Numbered from the stretch's first letter, positions 27,604 to 36,732 are shown. The stretch is DNA of 64,000 bases from Pigmentiphaga humi (GCF_900606115.1 NZ_UWPJ01000008.1:1-64000), one strand, 5' to 3'. Numbers and translations are program-made. The notes: generated by a model from the letters alone, not told the origin.

Positions 27604-28620
27604 ATGCGCCGCAGACCTTTCCGCACGCGCCCCCAAACCCGCCGATTCGCGCCGCCGCTGCTCGCCAGCCTGGCGCTCGCCCTGGCCGCAGCGCCAGCCT
27701 GTGCGGCCGAATCCGACGCGCAGTACCCGAGCAAGCCGATCCGCTTCATCGTGCCGTTCACGGCCGGCGGGCTGACCGACAAACTGGCGCGCAGCGTGGC
27801 GCACGACCTGCAGGAAGCCTGGCAGCAGCCGGTGATCGTCGAAAACAAACCCGGGGCCGGGGGCACCATCGGCGCCGATCACGTGGCCAAGGCGGCCGGC
27901 GACGGCTACACCATCCTCCTGGGCACCCATGCGACCCATGCCATCAACGTCACCCTCCTGAAGAACCTGCCCTACGACGCCGTGGGCGATTTCACGCCGG
28001 TCAGCCTGCTCGCCACCGTGCCGAACGTCCTGATGGTGCATCCGTCGGTTCCGGCGAACAACGTGCAGGAACTGGTCCAGTTGGCCAGACGCAAGCCTGG
28101 CACGCTCAATTTCATTTCGCAGGGCATCGGGACCTCGGGCCACATGTCGGGCGAGCTGCTCAAGTCGCTGGCCGGCATCGACATGACGCACATCCCCGCG
28201 CGAGGCCCAGCCCAGGCGCTCAGCGACGTCATGGGCGGCCATGCCGACATACTGTTCGACTCGGTCGCGATCGGAATGCCGGTCGTGCAGTCGGGCAAGG
28301 TGCGGGCCTTGGCCGTCACCGGCCGGGAGCGCTCGCCCGCGGCGCCCGACCTGCCGACGATGATCGAGGCCGGCGTGCCCGACTACGAGATCGTGCTGTG
28401 GTTCTCGGTGTTCGCGCCCAAGGACACGCCGCCCGCCATCGTCGCGAAACTGAACCGCGAAATCGTGCGATCGATGAACAAGCCCTCCGCGCGCGCCGGC
28501 TTCGTCCAGGACGGCATGACCGTGGCCGCTTCGTCGCCCGAACAGCTGCGGGATTTCCAGAAGGCGGAGATCGTGAAGTGGGCCAAGCTGATCAAGGCAT
28601 CCGGCGCCAGCGCGAACTGA
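27604..28620 (+). CDS. Bug/TctC-family periplasmic binding protein
   Basis: A 338-residue protein with a long basic N-terminus and signal peptide cut near PACAAES. The Bug pattern is YPSKPIRFIVPFTAGGLTDKLARSVAHDL, VIVENKPGAGGTIGADHVAKA and YDAVGDFTPVSLLA. It follows the Rieske oxygenase by 67 bases and probably shares its promoter, so a methoxylated or carboxylated aromatic acid is a reasonable ligand. AAGGAGA upstream selects the ATG at 27604. Confidence 0.88.
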   Translation: MRRRPFRTRPQTRRFAPPLLASLALALAAAPACAAESDAQYPSKPIRFIVPFTAGGLTDKLARSVAHDLQEAWQQPVIVENKPGAGGTIGADHVAKAAGDGYTILLGTHATHAINVTLLKNLPYDAVGDFTPVSLLATVPNVLMVHPSVPANNVQELVQLARRKPGTLNFISQGIGTSGHMSGELLKSLAGIDMTHIPARGPAQALSDVMGGHADILFDSVAIGMPVVQSGKVRALAVTGRERSPAAPDLPTMIEAGVPDYEIVLWFSVFAPKDTPPAIVAKLNREIVRSMNKPSARAGFVQDGMTVAASSPEQLRDFQKAEIVKWAKLIKASGASAN

Positions 28621-28627
28621 CCGAAGA

Positions 28628-28644
28628 CGGCCGGAAACCGGCCG
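28628..28644. terminator. Bidirectional terminator between the Bug gene and marR
   Basis: A perfect 7-bp stem CGGCCGG/CCGGCCG with an AAA loop between two convergent genes, 7 bases after the Bug stop and 5 bases from the marR stop. Confidence 0.55.
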
Positions 28645-28649
28645 CCGCG

Positions 28650-29189
28650 CTACCAGACGTCCAGCAGGTCGGGCCGGGTGGACGCCCGCTGCCTGCTGCC
28701 GCCGCCGCGGCGGTCGGCCTTCTCCTTCAGCGGGTAGGTCTGGTTGAGCTGTTCGGCCGCGCTGGTCAGGCGGCCGAGCGCGCGGTCGAGCGCGTCGATC
28801 TCGTCCGGTTCCAGCGTCGTCAGGATGCGGGTATTGATGTCGGAAGTCAGCGGAAACAGTTCGGCATGCAATGCCCAGCCCTTGTCGGTGAGCGATACCG
28901 CGCTGCGGCGCCGGTCGCCGTCGCCGCCGCCCCGCGCCAACAGCCCCTTGTCGACCAGGGCGTTGATCGCGCGCGAGACCAGCGGGCGATCGGTATGGGC
29001 GCAACGGGCCAGCTCGGAAGGAGAGAGCGTTCCGTAGTCGGCCAGCATCGCGATCAGGCGCCACTCGCGGCGGCTGATGCCGAAGCGGCCTTCGCACAGC
29101 CGGATCAGCAGCGCCCCGCTGACCGACAGCAACCGCGCGATTCGGTAGTTGAGCAGTTCTTCGCACCTTACCGGCCGTTCGAACGACAT
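28650..29189 (-). CDS. MarR-family regulator of the protocatechuate region
   Basis: A 179-residue winged-helix protein. The recognition region is LSPSELARCAHTDRPLVSRAINALVDKGLLARGGGDGDRRRSAVSLTDKG, a canonical MarR helix-turn-helix and wing. I chose the ATG at 29189 (MSFERPVRCEELLNYR); a longer frame to 29312 would cross the operator. It lies between the Rieske/Bug pair and ligAB-pobA, both carrying the same 37-bp upstream unit, so it probably controls both sets. The ligand is unknown; protocatechuate or its precursors are candidates. Confidence 0.85.
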   Translation of the reverse strand: MSFERPVRCEELLNYRIARLLSVSGALLIRLCEGRFGISRREWRLIAMLADYGTLSPSELARCAHTDRPLVSRAINALVDKGLLARGGGDGDRRRSAVSLTDKGWALHAELFPLTSDINTRILTTLEPDEIDALDRALGRLTSAAEQLNQTYPLKEKADRRGGGSRQRASTRPDLLDVW

Positions 29190-29215
29190 GGCGATTTCCC
29201 CACTCCACCGGCGAC

Positions 29216-29252
29216 GTTGATTAGAACAATCAGACACATGAAAGCTAGAGTC
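29216..29252 (+). promoter_or_regulatory. Promoter/operator of ligAB-pobA, shared unit copy 2
   Basis: GTTG-AT-TAGAACAAT (29216-29230), 15 bases, then TAGAGTC (29246-29252), identical in layout to 26335-26371. TGATT-N5-AATCA is a perfect inverted repeat inside it. It lies between the divergent marR and ligA starts. TAGAAC and TAGAGT are 18 bases apart and may also act as weak -35/-10 boxes. Confidence 0.6.
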
Positions 29253-29359
29253 ATTCTCCATAAAAACAGCAGGGCTCACAAGTCCGTGCCTGCGAGCCCG
29301 GCCGCCGTGCATCGGCGCCTCGCAGCCCTTTTCTTTCTTCGACCAAGGAGCGTTACTCC

Positions 29360-29722
29360 ATGACGACCCCGCAGCGCGACCGCTCTCGCCCCATCTCGCG
29401 ATCGCTCGTCTTCGACCTGCAGCTTTCCTGGAAAGGCTACCGGATCAACAAGATGTGCAACTCGCTCACCGACCCGGCCAACCGCGCCGCCTACAAAGAG
29501 AACGAAGAGGCCTACATGGAACGCTTCGGACTGACCGAAGCACAGAAGGAACTGGTGCGCGCGCGCGACTTCACGGCCCTGCTCGATGCCGGCGCCAACG
29601 TGTACTTCCTGCTCAAGCTGGGCGTCGTCACCGGCATCCCGCTCTATGCCATGGGCGCGCAAATGCGCGGCGAAACCTACGAGGCCTTCCTGGCCACCCG
29701 CAACGACAAGGGAGCAACCTGA
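29360..29722 (+). CDS. ligA: Protocatechuate 4,5-dioxygenase alpha subunit
   Basis: A 120-residue LigA protein, the small subunit that closes the active site of the extradiol enzyme. Motifs are SLVFDLQLSWKGYRINKMCNSLTDPANRAAYKENEEAYMERFGL and LLDAGANVYFLLKLGVVTG. It is followed one base later by ligB. Together they cleave protocatechuate between carbons 4 and 5 to 4-carboxy-2-hydroxymuconate semialdehyde. CAAGGAG precedes the ATG at 29360. Confidence 0.93.
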   Translation: MTTPQRDRSRPISRSLVFDLQLSWKGYRINKMCNSLTDPANRAAYKENEEAYMERFGLTEAQKELVRARDFTALLDAGANVYFLLKLGVVTGIPLYAMGAQMRGETYEAFLATRNDKGAT

Positions 29723-29723
29723 C

Positions 29724-30563
29724 ATGGGACGCATCATCGCAGGCATCGGCACTTCGCACGTTCCCTCCATAGGCGGCGCCTACGACCGCGGCAAGCAGGC
29801 CACGCCGGCCTGGCGCCCGCTGTTCGACGCCTACGTCCCGGTGCGCGAATGGCTGGCCGAGCTCAAGCCCGACGTGGCGATCATGGTGTACAACGACCAC
29901 GGCGCCGACTTCTTCTTCGACAAGTACCCGACATTCGCGGTGGGCGCGGCCGACCGCTACGAGATCGCCGACGAAGGCTTCGGCGTGCGTCCGCTGCCCG
30001 CCATCGCCGGACACCTGGAGTTCTCGCAGCATTTGTGCGAATCCCTGGTCTACAACGAATTCGACCTGACCGTGTGCCAGGAGATGCGGGTCGAGCACGG
30101 TTTCCTGGTGCCCATGCACCTGTGCTTCGAACACGACCCCGACTGGCGGGTGGCCGCCGTGCCGTTCGCAGTCAACGTCCTGCAGCACCCGCTGCCCACC
30201 GCCCGGCGCTGCTATCGGCTGGGACAGGCGATCCGGCAGGCGGTCGAATCCTACCCCGACGATTTGCGCGTGGTCATCCTCGGCACCGGCGGCATGTCGC
30301 ACCAATTGACCGGCCCCGAGTTCGGCAAGATGGACGAACAATGGGACCAGGACTTCCTGGACCGCATCGAGAACGATCCGGCCAGCCTGAGCGAGCTCAC
30401 CCACCAGACCCTCATGGAACGGTTCGGCGCCGAAGGCATCGAGCTGATCATGTGGCTGGTCATGCGCGGCGCGCTGTCCGGCCAGGCCCGGCGGGTGCAC
30501 CGCAACTACTATGCGCCGATGACCACCGGCATGGGCCTGATCACACTGGAGGAGCCGGCATGA
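29724..30563 (+). CDS. ligB: Protocatechuate 4,5-dioxygenase beta subunit
   Basis: A 279-residue class III extradiol dioxygenase, the catalytic subunit. Iron ligands His12 (GTSHVPS) and His59 (YNDHGADFF) are in their expected places, and [15 protein letters not shown] contains the catalytic histidine loop. GGGAG at the end of ligA serves as ribosome site. The stop overlaps pobA by ATGA. The later enzymes of the 4,5-pathway (LigC, LigI, LigJ, LigK) are not in the window. Confidence 0.94.
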   Translation: MGRIIAGIGTSHVPSIGGAYDRGKQATPAWRPLFDAYVPVREWLAELKPDVAIMVYNDHGADFFFDKYPTFAVGAADRYEIADEGFGVRPLPAIAGHLEFSQHLCESLVYNEFDLTVCQEMRVEHGFLVPMHLCFEHDPDWRVAAVPFAVNVLQHPLPTARRCYRLGQAIRQAVESYPDDLRVVILGTGGMSHQLTGPEFGKMDEQWDQDFLDRIENDPASLSELTHQTLMERFGAEGIELIMWLVMRGALSGQARRVHRNYYAPMTTGMGLITLEEPA

Positions 30564-31741
30564 GCGAACGCACTCAGGTCGGCATCGTCGGCGCCGGCCC
30601 GGCGGGGCTCCTGCTTTCCCATTTGCTGCACCGGGAAGGCATAGCGTCGGTGGTGTTCGAAAGCCGCGGCCGCGACCACGTCCAGCAGCGCCTGCGCGCG
30701 GGCGTGCTCGAGCAGGGCACGGTCGATCTGCTGTCGCAGGTGGGCCTGGGGGAGCGCATGAAGCGCCTGGGCATGCCGCAGACGGGCATCGACTTCCGGT
30801 TCGGCGGGGCGTCCCACCGCATCGACTTCACGGCCGAGACCGGCCGCACCGTCATGGTCTATCCCCAGCACGAGGTGGTGCACGACCTGATCGAGGCCCG
30901 GATCGCCGCGGGGGCCGACCTGCGCTTCGACACGCCGGTCACCCGCCTGGCCGGGCTGGACGGCCCGGCGCCGTCCATCGAGTTCGATGCGGATGGCGCC
31001 ACCCGCAGCATGCGCTGCGACTTCGTCATCGGCTGCGACGGCTTCCACGGCATTTGCCGCAGCGCCATTCCGCCGACGGTGCGCAAGGAATACGACCGGA
31101 TCTATCCGTTCGGCTGGCTGGGCATCCTGGCCGAAGTGCCGCCCGCGGCGCCCGACGTGACCTGGGGCTGCCATGAAAGCGGATTCGCGATGCTGAGCTT
31201 CCGGTCGCCTACGCGCAGCCGCCTCTATCTGCAATGCGAACCCGACGACCGTCCCGAGAACTGGTCGGACGACCGCATCTGGAGCGCCCTGCACGAACGG
31301 CTCGACGTGGCCGACATGCCGCCGCTCATCGAAGGCAGGATCCTGCAGAAAAGCGTGACCGGCATGCGCAGCTTCCTGGTCGAACCGATGCGCCACGGAT
31401 CGCTGTTCCTGGCCGGCGATGCCGCCCACATCGTGCCGCCCACCGGCGCCAAGGGCCTCAACTCGGCCGTGGCCGACATCCAGGTGCTCGGGCGCGCCCT
31501 GGCCGACCACTATCGGAAAGGTTCGGACCGCATGCTGGACAGCTATTCCGAGACCTGCCTGCGGCGCATGTGGCTGGTGCAGCGCTTTTCCGCGGGGCTG
31601 TGCACCATGGTGCACAGCTTCCCGGGGCAAAGCGATTTCATCAAGCGCCTGCAGCGGGCCGACCTGGAATACATGACCGGCACCGCCCCGGGAAGGCTTG
31701 CCTTCTCGGACAACTTCACCGGCCTGCCGGTCGAAGCCTAG
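30560..31741 (+). CDS. pobA: 4-hydroxybenzoate 3-monooxygenase
   Basis: A 393-residue FAD monooxygenase that hydroxylates 4-hydroxybenzoate to protocatechuate using NADPH. Motifs are [32 protein letters not shown] (a PobA hallmark), the DG motif [11 protein letters not shown], and the GD motif [26 protein letters not shown]. The length equals well-studied PobA proteins. It is translationally coupled to ligB, so 4-hydroxybenzoate feeds the ring cleavage encoded just upstream. Confidence 0.95.
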   Translation: MSERTQVGIVGAGPAGLLLSHLLHREGIASVVFESRGRDHVQQRLRAGVLEQGTVDLLSQVGLGERMKRLGMPQTGIDFRFGGASHRIDFTAETGRTVMVYPQHEVVHDLIEARIAAGADLRFDTPVTRLAGLDGPAPSIEFDADGATRSMRCDFVIGCDGFHGICRSAIPPTVRKEYDRIYPFGWLGILAEVPPAAPDVTWGCHESGFAMLSFRSPTRSRLYLQCEPDDRPENWSDDRIWSALHERLDVADMPPLIEGRILQKSVTGMRSFLVEPMRHGSLFLAGDAAHIVPPTGAKGLNSAVADIQVLGRALADHYRKGSDRMLDSYSETCLRRMWLVQRFSAGLCTMVHSFPGQSDFIKRLQRADLEYMTGTAPGRLAFSDNFTGLPVEA

Positions 31742-31749
31742 GCGCGGCA

Positions 31750-31773
31750 TGCCGGGCGCAGCCGCGCCCGGCA
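31750..31773. terminator. Bidirectional terminator between pobA and ubiD-family gene
   Basis: A perfect 10-bp GC-rich stem (31750-31759 with 31764-31773) with a 4-base AGCC loop between convergent genes, 9 bases after the pobA stop. No T-run. Confidence 0.6.
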
Positions 31774-31785
31774 GCCGCCGGGACG

Positions 31786-33243
31786 CTACTTCAAGGTCGC
31801 CAGCAGATCGGCGAACTTCGCTTCCACCTTCTGCCGCAGCTCCGGCGTGGCGCAGGCCACCGGCGGAAAGGTCTTCAGCATCTCGAAGGGTCGGCAGGCA
31901 TCGATGACCGCGCGCGAGTTCGTGGCGGTGCCGCGCGCGATGCGCGGATCGAGCGGGCCGCTCCACGCCTTGCGGATGAACTCGATGTCCTCGACCGGAT
32001 CGCAGCGGGTGCACATCGCCCATACCACGTCGAAGAGATCGGTGGGATCGACGTCTTCATCGACCACGACCACGAAGCGTCCCAGGTACGAGCCCGACTG
32101 GCAGTTCGCCGCCATCATCGCGGCTTGCTTGGAATGCCCGGCGTAGGACTGCTTGATCGAGATGATGTTGAAAAGACGCGCCGCCCCGGCCTCGTGGCAC
32201 CAGACGCCCTTGACCCCGCTCAGCCCCGCGCGCTCGACCTCGTCCCAGATCATGCCGGCCTTCATCACGCACTTGGAGAACGAGAAGTCCGAGGGCGGCC
32301 GCAGCGGCGTCGCCATGGTCAGGATGGGATTGTTGCGGTAGTACACCCGCTGCACGCGCACGACGGGCTGCTCGCTCTTGCCGCCGGCGTAATAGCCGGT
32401 GAACTCGCCGAACGGCCCTTCGGGCAAGGTCTCGCCCGGGTATATCTCGCCTTCGAGCACGATCTCGCTGTGGGCCGGCATGGGCAGCTTGTGCACCTCG
32501 CTCAGCACCACGTCGAACGGCAGGCCGCGATGGCCGCCGGAATAGTCGTATTCCGACAGGCCGAAGCGCAGTTCATTGCCGCCCGCCAGGAACAGCATGG
32601 GATCATGGCCGCAGGAGATCAGCACCGGGCACGGCTTGCCCTGGCTGAAGTATTTGTCGCGGATCTGCCGGCCCTGCTTGCCGGGCGAGGTCCACAGGCC
32701 GACGCGGTTGCGGCTGTGCGCCATCGAGCGGTAGGTGCCGATGTTGATCCAGTCCTCTTCCGGGTCCCGCATGATGACCAGGTCGTCGGTGCCGATGTAG
32801 CGTCCGCCGTCCATCTCGTGAAGGAAAGGGATGGGAAACTTGAAAATGTCGACGTCGTCGTCGCGGTCGATGTTCTCCAGGATCGGGCCGGTATCGACGA
32901 TGCGCGGCGGGATGGGCTCGTGGCGCAGCATGCGGTCCCGGTAGGAGCGGACCACGTCCATCGGGCCCTTGGGCACCGGGAAGCCCAGCGTCAGCGCCAG
33001 CCTCGCCGAGGAATTGGTCGCCCCCGACAGCAAGCGGAAACCGGCCGGATACCCGGGTATGTTGTCGAACAGGATGGCCGGCGCTTCGGAGCGGCCGCTG
33101 TTGACGATCTCCGCCAGCGTGCCGACCTCCAGGTTCCAGTCCGCGCCCGAAATGCGCAGCAGCTCGCCGGCCTTGTCGACGCGCTCGAGCAGCTCGCGCA
33201 AATCTTCGTGGGGGTGCTCGTAATCGTTCCAAGTCTTCTGCAT
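31786..33243 (-). CDS. UbiD-family prenylated-FMN decarboxylase
   Basis: A 485-residue UbiD-type decarboxylase, which uses prenylated FMN for reversible decarboxylation of aromatic or unsaturated acids. Family regions seen are DLRELLERVDKAGELLRI at the N-terminus, FPIPFLHEMDGGRYIGT, INIGTYRSMAHSRNRVGLW, IVLEGEIYPGETLPEGPFGEFTGYY (the conserved Glu-rich active-site segment) and FVVVVDEDVDPTDLFDVVWAM. No UbiX-type prenyltransferase gene is adjacent, so the cofactor must come from elsewhere. Ring-acid decarboxylation fits the neighbours; the exact substrate is unknown. Confidence 0.87.
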   Translation of the reverse strand: MQKTWNDYEHPHEDLRELLERVDKAGELLRISGADWNLEVGTLAEIVNSGRSEAPAILFDNIPGYPAGFRLLSGATNSSARLALTLGFPVPKGPMDVVRSYRDRMLRHEPIPPRIVDTGPILENIDRDDDVDIFKFPIPFLHEMDGGRYIGTDDLVIMRDPEEDWINIGTYRSMAHSRNRVGLWTSPGKQGRQIRDKYFSQGKPCPVLISCGHDPMLFLAGGNELRFGLSEYDYSGGHRGLPFDVVLSEVHKLPMPAHSEIVLEGEIYPGETLPEGPFGEFTGYYAGGKSEQPVVRVQRVYYRNNPILTMATPLRPPSDFSFSKCVMKAGMIWDEVERAGLSGVKGVWCHEAGAARLFNIISIKQSYAGHSKQAAMMAANCQSGSYLGRFVVVVDEDVDPTDLFDVVWAMCTRCDPVEDIEFIRKAWSGPLDPRIARGTATNSRAVIDACRPFEMLKTFPPVACATPELRQKVEAKFADLLATLK

Positions 33244-33306
33244 GGGTCTACCTAGTTGTCCATAGCGCGGCGCGCCACCCGCATCGCATGAAACAGCGCT
33301 GTGTGG

Positions 33307-33375
33307 CCCCGGCGCCGCGGATCCGGCTCCGCCAGCGCCGCCCCCTCGAGGGGCCCGCGCAAGCGGGTAGGGGGT
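33307..33375 (-). repeat. Dispersed GC-rich repeat, inverted copy
   Basis: Read on the minus strand it has the same order as 12054-12126: CCCCCTACCCGCTTGCGCG, a CCCCTCGAGGGGG palindrome, GGCGCTGGCGG, then GCCGGATCCGCGG. It fills the gap between the UbiD gene and the upstream Bug gene on that strand and may act as a weak intra-operon terminator. Confidence 0.75.
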
Positions 33376-33383
33376 GGGTTCAT

Positions 33384-34373
33384 TCAGTCTGCCGTGATGT
33401 TCGCGGCGCGCACGACGGGCGGCCAGCGCTTGATTTCCAGAGCCAGGACGTCGGCCATCCGCGCCGGCGAGCCGCCTTCGGGCCGGATGCCCTGCTTGGC
33501 CAGGCTGGCCACGACGTCGTCGTCCTTCAATACCTCGTTCACTTCCTTGTTGAGCTTGGCGATCGTAGCCTGGGGCGTGGCCTTGGGCGCGAGCAGGCCG
33601 TACCAGACATCGACCTGCACTTTCTCGTAGCCGGATTCGCGGAAGGTCGGCACCTGCGGCAACGACGGCGCCCGCTGGGCGCTCATGACCGCCAGGACCT
33701 TGAGCTTGCCGGCGTTGACCAACGGCTGGATGGTGTGCAGCGGCACGATCATCGCGGAAACGTGTCCGCCGGCAAGATCGTTCACGGCGCCGCCCGCGCC
33801 CTTGAACGGCACGTGGAACAGGTCGATGCCGGCCTCCTGCTTGAACAGTTCCATGGCCAGATGCTGCGGCGTGCCGTTGCCGGGCGAGGCGTAGTTGATG
33901 CCGCCCGGTTCGGCCCTGGCCTTGGCGACGAAGGCCTTCAGCGTATCGGCGGGAAACGCGGCGGGCACGGCCAGGCCCAGCGTGCCGCTGCCGAGCAGCG
34001 CGACCGGCTCGAAATCCTTGATCGGGTCGTAAGGCAGCGTGCGGTTGACCGCCGCGTTGGTGGCGAAGGTGGTGGCCGCGACCAGCAGCGTGGCGCCGTC
34101 CGGCCGCGACCGCGCGACGTGGTCGGCACCGATGTTGCCGCTGGCGCCGGGCCGGTTGTCGACCACGGCGGCGGTGCCGAAGCGGGCCATGAGCTGCTGG
34201 CCGACCGACCGCGCCAGGATGTCCGGCCCGGTGCCGGGCGTCGTGGCGACCACGATCGATATCGTGTTCTGCGCGGCAAGCGCTGCGCCGGCCGGCGCGA
34301 ACGCCATTCCCGCCGCAAGGGCCGCGATCGGCGCCAGCCGCAGCGAGCGCAAGAAACTCAAGCCGATTGCCAT
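33384..34373 (-). CDS. Bug/TctC-family periplasmic binding protein
   Basis: A 329-residue protein with a signal peptide (IAALAAGMAFAPAGAALAAQ). Motifs are ISIVVATTPGTGPDILARSVGQQL, AVVDNRPGASGNIGADHVA and LPYDPIKDFEPVALLGSG. GGAGGAG lies before the ATG at 34373; longer frames would enter the regulatory region. It heads a two-gene minus-strand unit with the UbiD decarboxylase, so its ligand may be the decarboxylase substrate. Confidence 0.88.
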   Translation of the reverse strand: MAIGLSFLRSLRLAPIAALAAGMAFAPAGAALAAQNTISIVVATTPGTGPDILARSVGQQLMARFGTAAVVDNRPGASGNIGADHVARSRPDGATLLVAATTFATNAAVNRTLPYDPIKDFEPVALLGSGTLGLAVPAAFPADTLKAFVAKARAEPGGINYASPGNGTPQHLAMELFKQEAGIDLFHVPFKGAGGAVNDLAGGHVSAMIVPLHTIQPLVNAGKLKVLAVMSAQRAPSLPQVPTFRESGYEKVQVDVWYGLLAPKATPQATIAKLNKEVNEVLKDDDVVASLAKQGIRPEGGSPARMADVLALEIKRWPPVVRAANITAD

Positions 34374-34452
34374 GGTGCGTGTCTCCTCCTGAATCTGTCG
34401 TTCTAGAGTGCGCATTACAGCGCCGGACGATTTATTATTCCAGCGAGTTATT

Positions 34453-34468
34453 CTCATTTATTGATGAG
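34453..34468. promoter_or_regulatory. Inverted repeat at the lysR ribosome site
   Basis: CTCAT-N6-ATGAG, directly before the lysR ATG (34477). Its right arm overlaps the probable ribosome-binding GAGG at 34466-34469. It could be an operator for the divergent pair or a hairpin over the ribosome site. Confidence 0.35.
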
Positions 34469-34476
34469 GTCGGCAA

Positions 34477-35406
34477 ATGAGTTTCCATGCCTCGCTGGGC
34501 AACCTCTCCCTCAAGCAGCTGCGCGCCTTCGCCTGCGTGGCGGAGTCCCGCAGCTTCACCACGGCCGCCGCGCTGCTCAATCTGTCGCAGTCCGCCGTCA
34601 GCCTGCTGGTGCGCGAACTGGAATCGGAACTCGGCCTCAAACTGCTCGACCGGACCACCCGCTCGGTACGCATGACCGAAGCCGGGGCCGAGCTCCACCC
34701 GGTGGCCACGCGCGTGCTGCAGGATCTCGGCGCAGCCGTCGCAGGCTCGCGCGAACTGGCCGACCGCCGCCGCGGGCGCGTCCGCTTCGCATGCTCGCCG
34801 CTGCAATCGGCCTTGCTGGTGCCGCGCATCATCGGCGCGTTCAAGGAACATCATCCGCACATCACCATGGTGCTGCGCGATACCCCGGGCGGAGAAATCG
34901 TCGACCTCGTCGCCAAGGGAGAGGTCGACCTGGCCGTGGGTGTGCTGCCGGTGGATACGGCTTTCATCCACGCGGAACTCCTGCAGAACGACGACCTGCT
35001 GCTGATCTACCCGCGCAGCTATGGCTGGAGCCCCCGCCACCGCGCCACCTGGAAAGATCTGACCGACCACCCCTTCATTGCGCTGGGCGAGCACAACTCC
35101 ACCCGCTACCTGGTCGACTACCATGCCGCGCAAGTCGGCGTGCGGCTCACCCCCGCGTGCGAGGTAGCCTTCGTCTGGACCGCGATCGGCCTAGTGGAAG
35201 CGGGGCAGGGCGTATCCGTGATCCCCGGCCATGCCCGGACCATCGTCCAGAAATTCCCCGAGGTGGGAATGCTGCCGTTCGAATCCCGCAAGATCCGGCG
35301 GCCGATCGCGCTGCTGCGGCACCGCCACCGCACGCTATCGCCGGCCGCCGCCGCGTTCGCCGCTTTCCTGCAGGAACGCTTTCCGCGCAACCACCGCGAG
35401 TACTGA
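34477..35406 (+). CDS. LysR-family regulator of the UbiD/Bug unit
   Basis: A 309-residue LysR protein. The winged helix-turn-helix is LKQLRAFACVAESRSFTTAAALLNLSQSAVSLLVRELESELGLKLLDRTTRSVRMTEAG (about residues 12-70), followed by the effector domain. It is divergent from the Bug/UbiD pair, with 103 bases between the starts, and most likely activates it. The ligand is unknown. Confidence 0.9.
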   Translation: MSFHASLGNLSLKQLRAFACVAESRSFTTAAALLNLSQSAVSLLVRELESELGLKLLDRTTRSVRMTEAGAELHPVATRVLQDLGAAVAGSRELADRRRGRVRFACSPLQSALLVPRIIGAFKEHHPHITMVLRDTPGGEIVDLVAKGEVDLAVGVLPVDTAFIHAELLQNDDLLLIYPRSYGWSPRHRATWKDLTDHPFIALGEHNSTRYLVDYHAAQVGVRLTPACEVAFVWTAIGLVEAGQGVSVIPGHARTIVQKFPEVGMLPFESRKIRRPIALLRHRHRTLSPAAAAFAAFLQERFPRNHREY

Positions 35407-35424
35407 AGCTTTACGCGCTGTGCG

Positions 35425-36375
35425 CTAGTCCCAGTCCTGCTCGGCGGGACGGTGGATCCGGTCCCTGCGCTCCTCGATCACTTCGAGCAAGGTCCGGGTA
35501 AAAGGCTCCATCACGTCGGGCTGCTCGCGGCCGCGCTTGATGATGAGGTGGAAATCCAGCGAAAGCACCGGATCGACCAGCAGCGCGGTGGACACCTGGG
35601 CGTCGATGCCCACCGGCGCCGCGAACGTCGGAATGATGGTCGGCCCCACGCCCGCCGCCGCCATGCCGATGAGGGACTCGAGCCGGTTCATCCTGATGCC
35701 GTCGGTACGGGCGGCGCCGGCGGCCGCCCGGCACTTGTTGATCTGCTGCTGCAGATCCTGCGTATGGTGCAGCTCGACGAAGGGTACGGCCGGCAGCTCG
35801 TCCCAGCGGATCCGCCTGGACGGCCGGCCGTGGGTCTTGGGCCGCGCGGGCGCGGCGCGCGACTCCAGGTAGACGAAGTCGAATTCGAACAGCGGCCGGC
35901 GCGACACCTCGGGTACACGCTTGGGAAATACGCCCAGCCCACAGTCGAGTTCGCCGTTGCGGACCTGGCGCTCGACCTCCGGCTTGGGAAGGTCGACGAT
36001 GCGCAGGTCCAGCGTGGGTTCGGTCTTGCGCAGCCTCATGTAGACCAGGGGGATGACGCTCGCCGAGAAAATGGGCGGCACGCCTACGCGCAAGGTCCGG
36101 CGCCGCTTCTCGGAAAGCTGGCTCAGCACCGGCGCAATGGTCTCCACCTCGTCCACCACCTGCTGGGCGATCGGCAGCAGCCGCTGCCCCGCCGCCGTCA
36201 GTTGGATCGACCGGGTCGTGCGCTCGAAAAGCCGGCACGACAACTGGCTTTCCATGTCCTGCATCATGAGGCTGAGACCAGGCTGGCTGATGTGCATCTG
36301 CTCCGCGGCCCGCGTAAAGCTGTGGGTGTGGACGACGGCCAGGAAAGCCTTGAAGTGCCGAATACTCAGATTCAT
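35425..36375 (-). CDS. LysR-family regulator of the aldolase operon
   Basis: A 316-residue LysR protein. The DNA-binding domain is MNLSIRHFKAFLAVVHTHSFTRAAEQMHISQPGLSLMMQDMESQLSCRLFERTTRS. The effector domain carries an Arg/Pro-rich insertion near residues 180-200. It is divergent from the DHDPS-like aldolase operon and has a LysR-type palindrome 20 bases before its start, so it likely controls that operon and itself. It converges on the LysR gene at 34477. Confidence 0.9.
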   Translation of the reverse strand: MNLSIRHFKAFLAVVHTHSFTRAAEQMHISQPGLSLMMQDMESQLSCRLFERTTRSIQLTAAGQRLLPIAQQVVDEVETIAPVLSQLSEKRRRTLRVGVPPIFSASVIPLVYMRLRKTEPTLDLRIVDLPKPEVERQVRNGELDCGLGVFPKRVPEVSRRPLFEFDFVYLESRAAPARPKTHGRPSRRIRWDELPAVPFVELHHTQDLQQQINKCRAAAGAARTDGIRMNRLESLIGMAAAGVGPTIIPTFAAPVGIDAQVSTALLVDPVLSLDFHLIIKRGREQPDVMEPFTRTLLEVIEERRDRIHRPAEQDWD

Positions 36376-36394
36376 AAGTAGTTAAAATCAATAG

Positions 36395-36409
36395 ATATAA
36401 GAGATATAT
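36395..36409. promoter_or_regulatory. LysR operator
   Basis: ATATAAGAGATATAT is palindromic about its central base apart from the AGAGA core (ATATA/TATAT arms), and T36396-N11-A36408 fits the LysR box rule. It lies 20 bases from the lysR start in the divergent region. Confidence 0.55.
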
Positions 36410-36625
36410 TAGACAAATTAACGGAGCCTTCCTAGAATCCCTCGCATAGCTACGACGGCGGCAGGGCCGCCCAGAACTAGGCACCGGAGACAAAGAGCGA
36501 CAGCGCGCTGAACGACGCAGGGCCAGGCGGCAACGCCTGCGGCCGGCGACGACGCACAGTTCGTCCGCCCCTTTATTCGACCTGCTGCTCCCGGCATCCA
36601 TGGGATCGGTGCTCACCCGAGCCGC

Positions 36626-36642
36626 CGAGGGGCCTCGTTTTT
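36626..36642 (+). terminator. Terminator-like hairpin inside the aldolase leader
   Basis: CGAGGGGCCTCG followed directly by TTTTT. It can form a 4-bp stem with a 4-base loop and has the T-run lacking from the other terminators here. It precedes the aldolase start by about 90 bases, so it may attenuate transcription. The short stem keeps confidence low. Confidence 0.3.
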
Positions 36643-36732
36643 CCTATCGAACCGCCAGCCGCCGCAGCCCATATCGCCCATACCGCTTCGATAGCCAGCC
36701 TCCGTTGCTGGCAGGACTCATAGGAGACGAAC

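Larger units (their letters stand above)
36376..36732 (+). other. Long divergent region and leader before the aldolase operon
   Basis: A 357-base gap without a credible gene. The lysR-proximal 50 bases are AT-rich and hold the LysR palindrome and probable promoters. The remaining 270 or so bases are GC-rich and would form a long 5' leader for the aldolase operon. It includes a small hairpin with a T5 tail at 36626-36642. Short frames here show no conserved motif. Confidence 0.6.
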
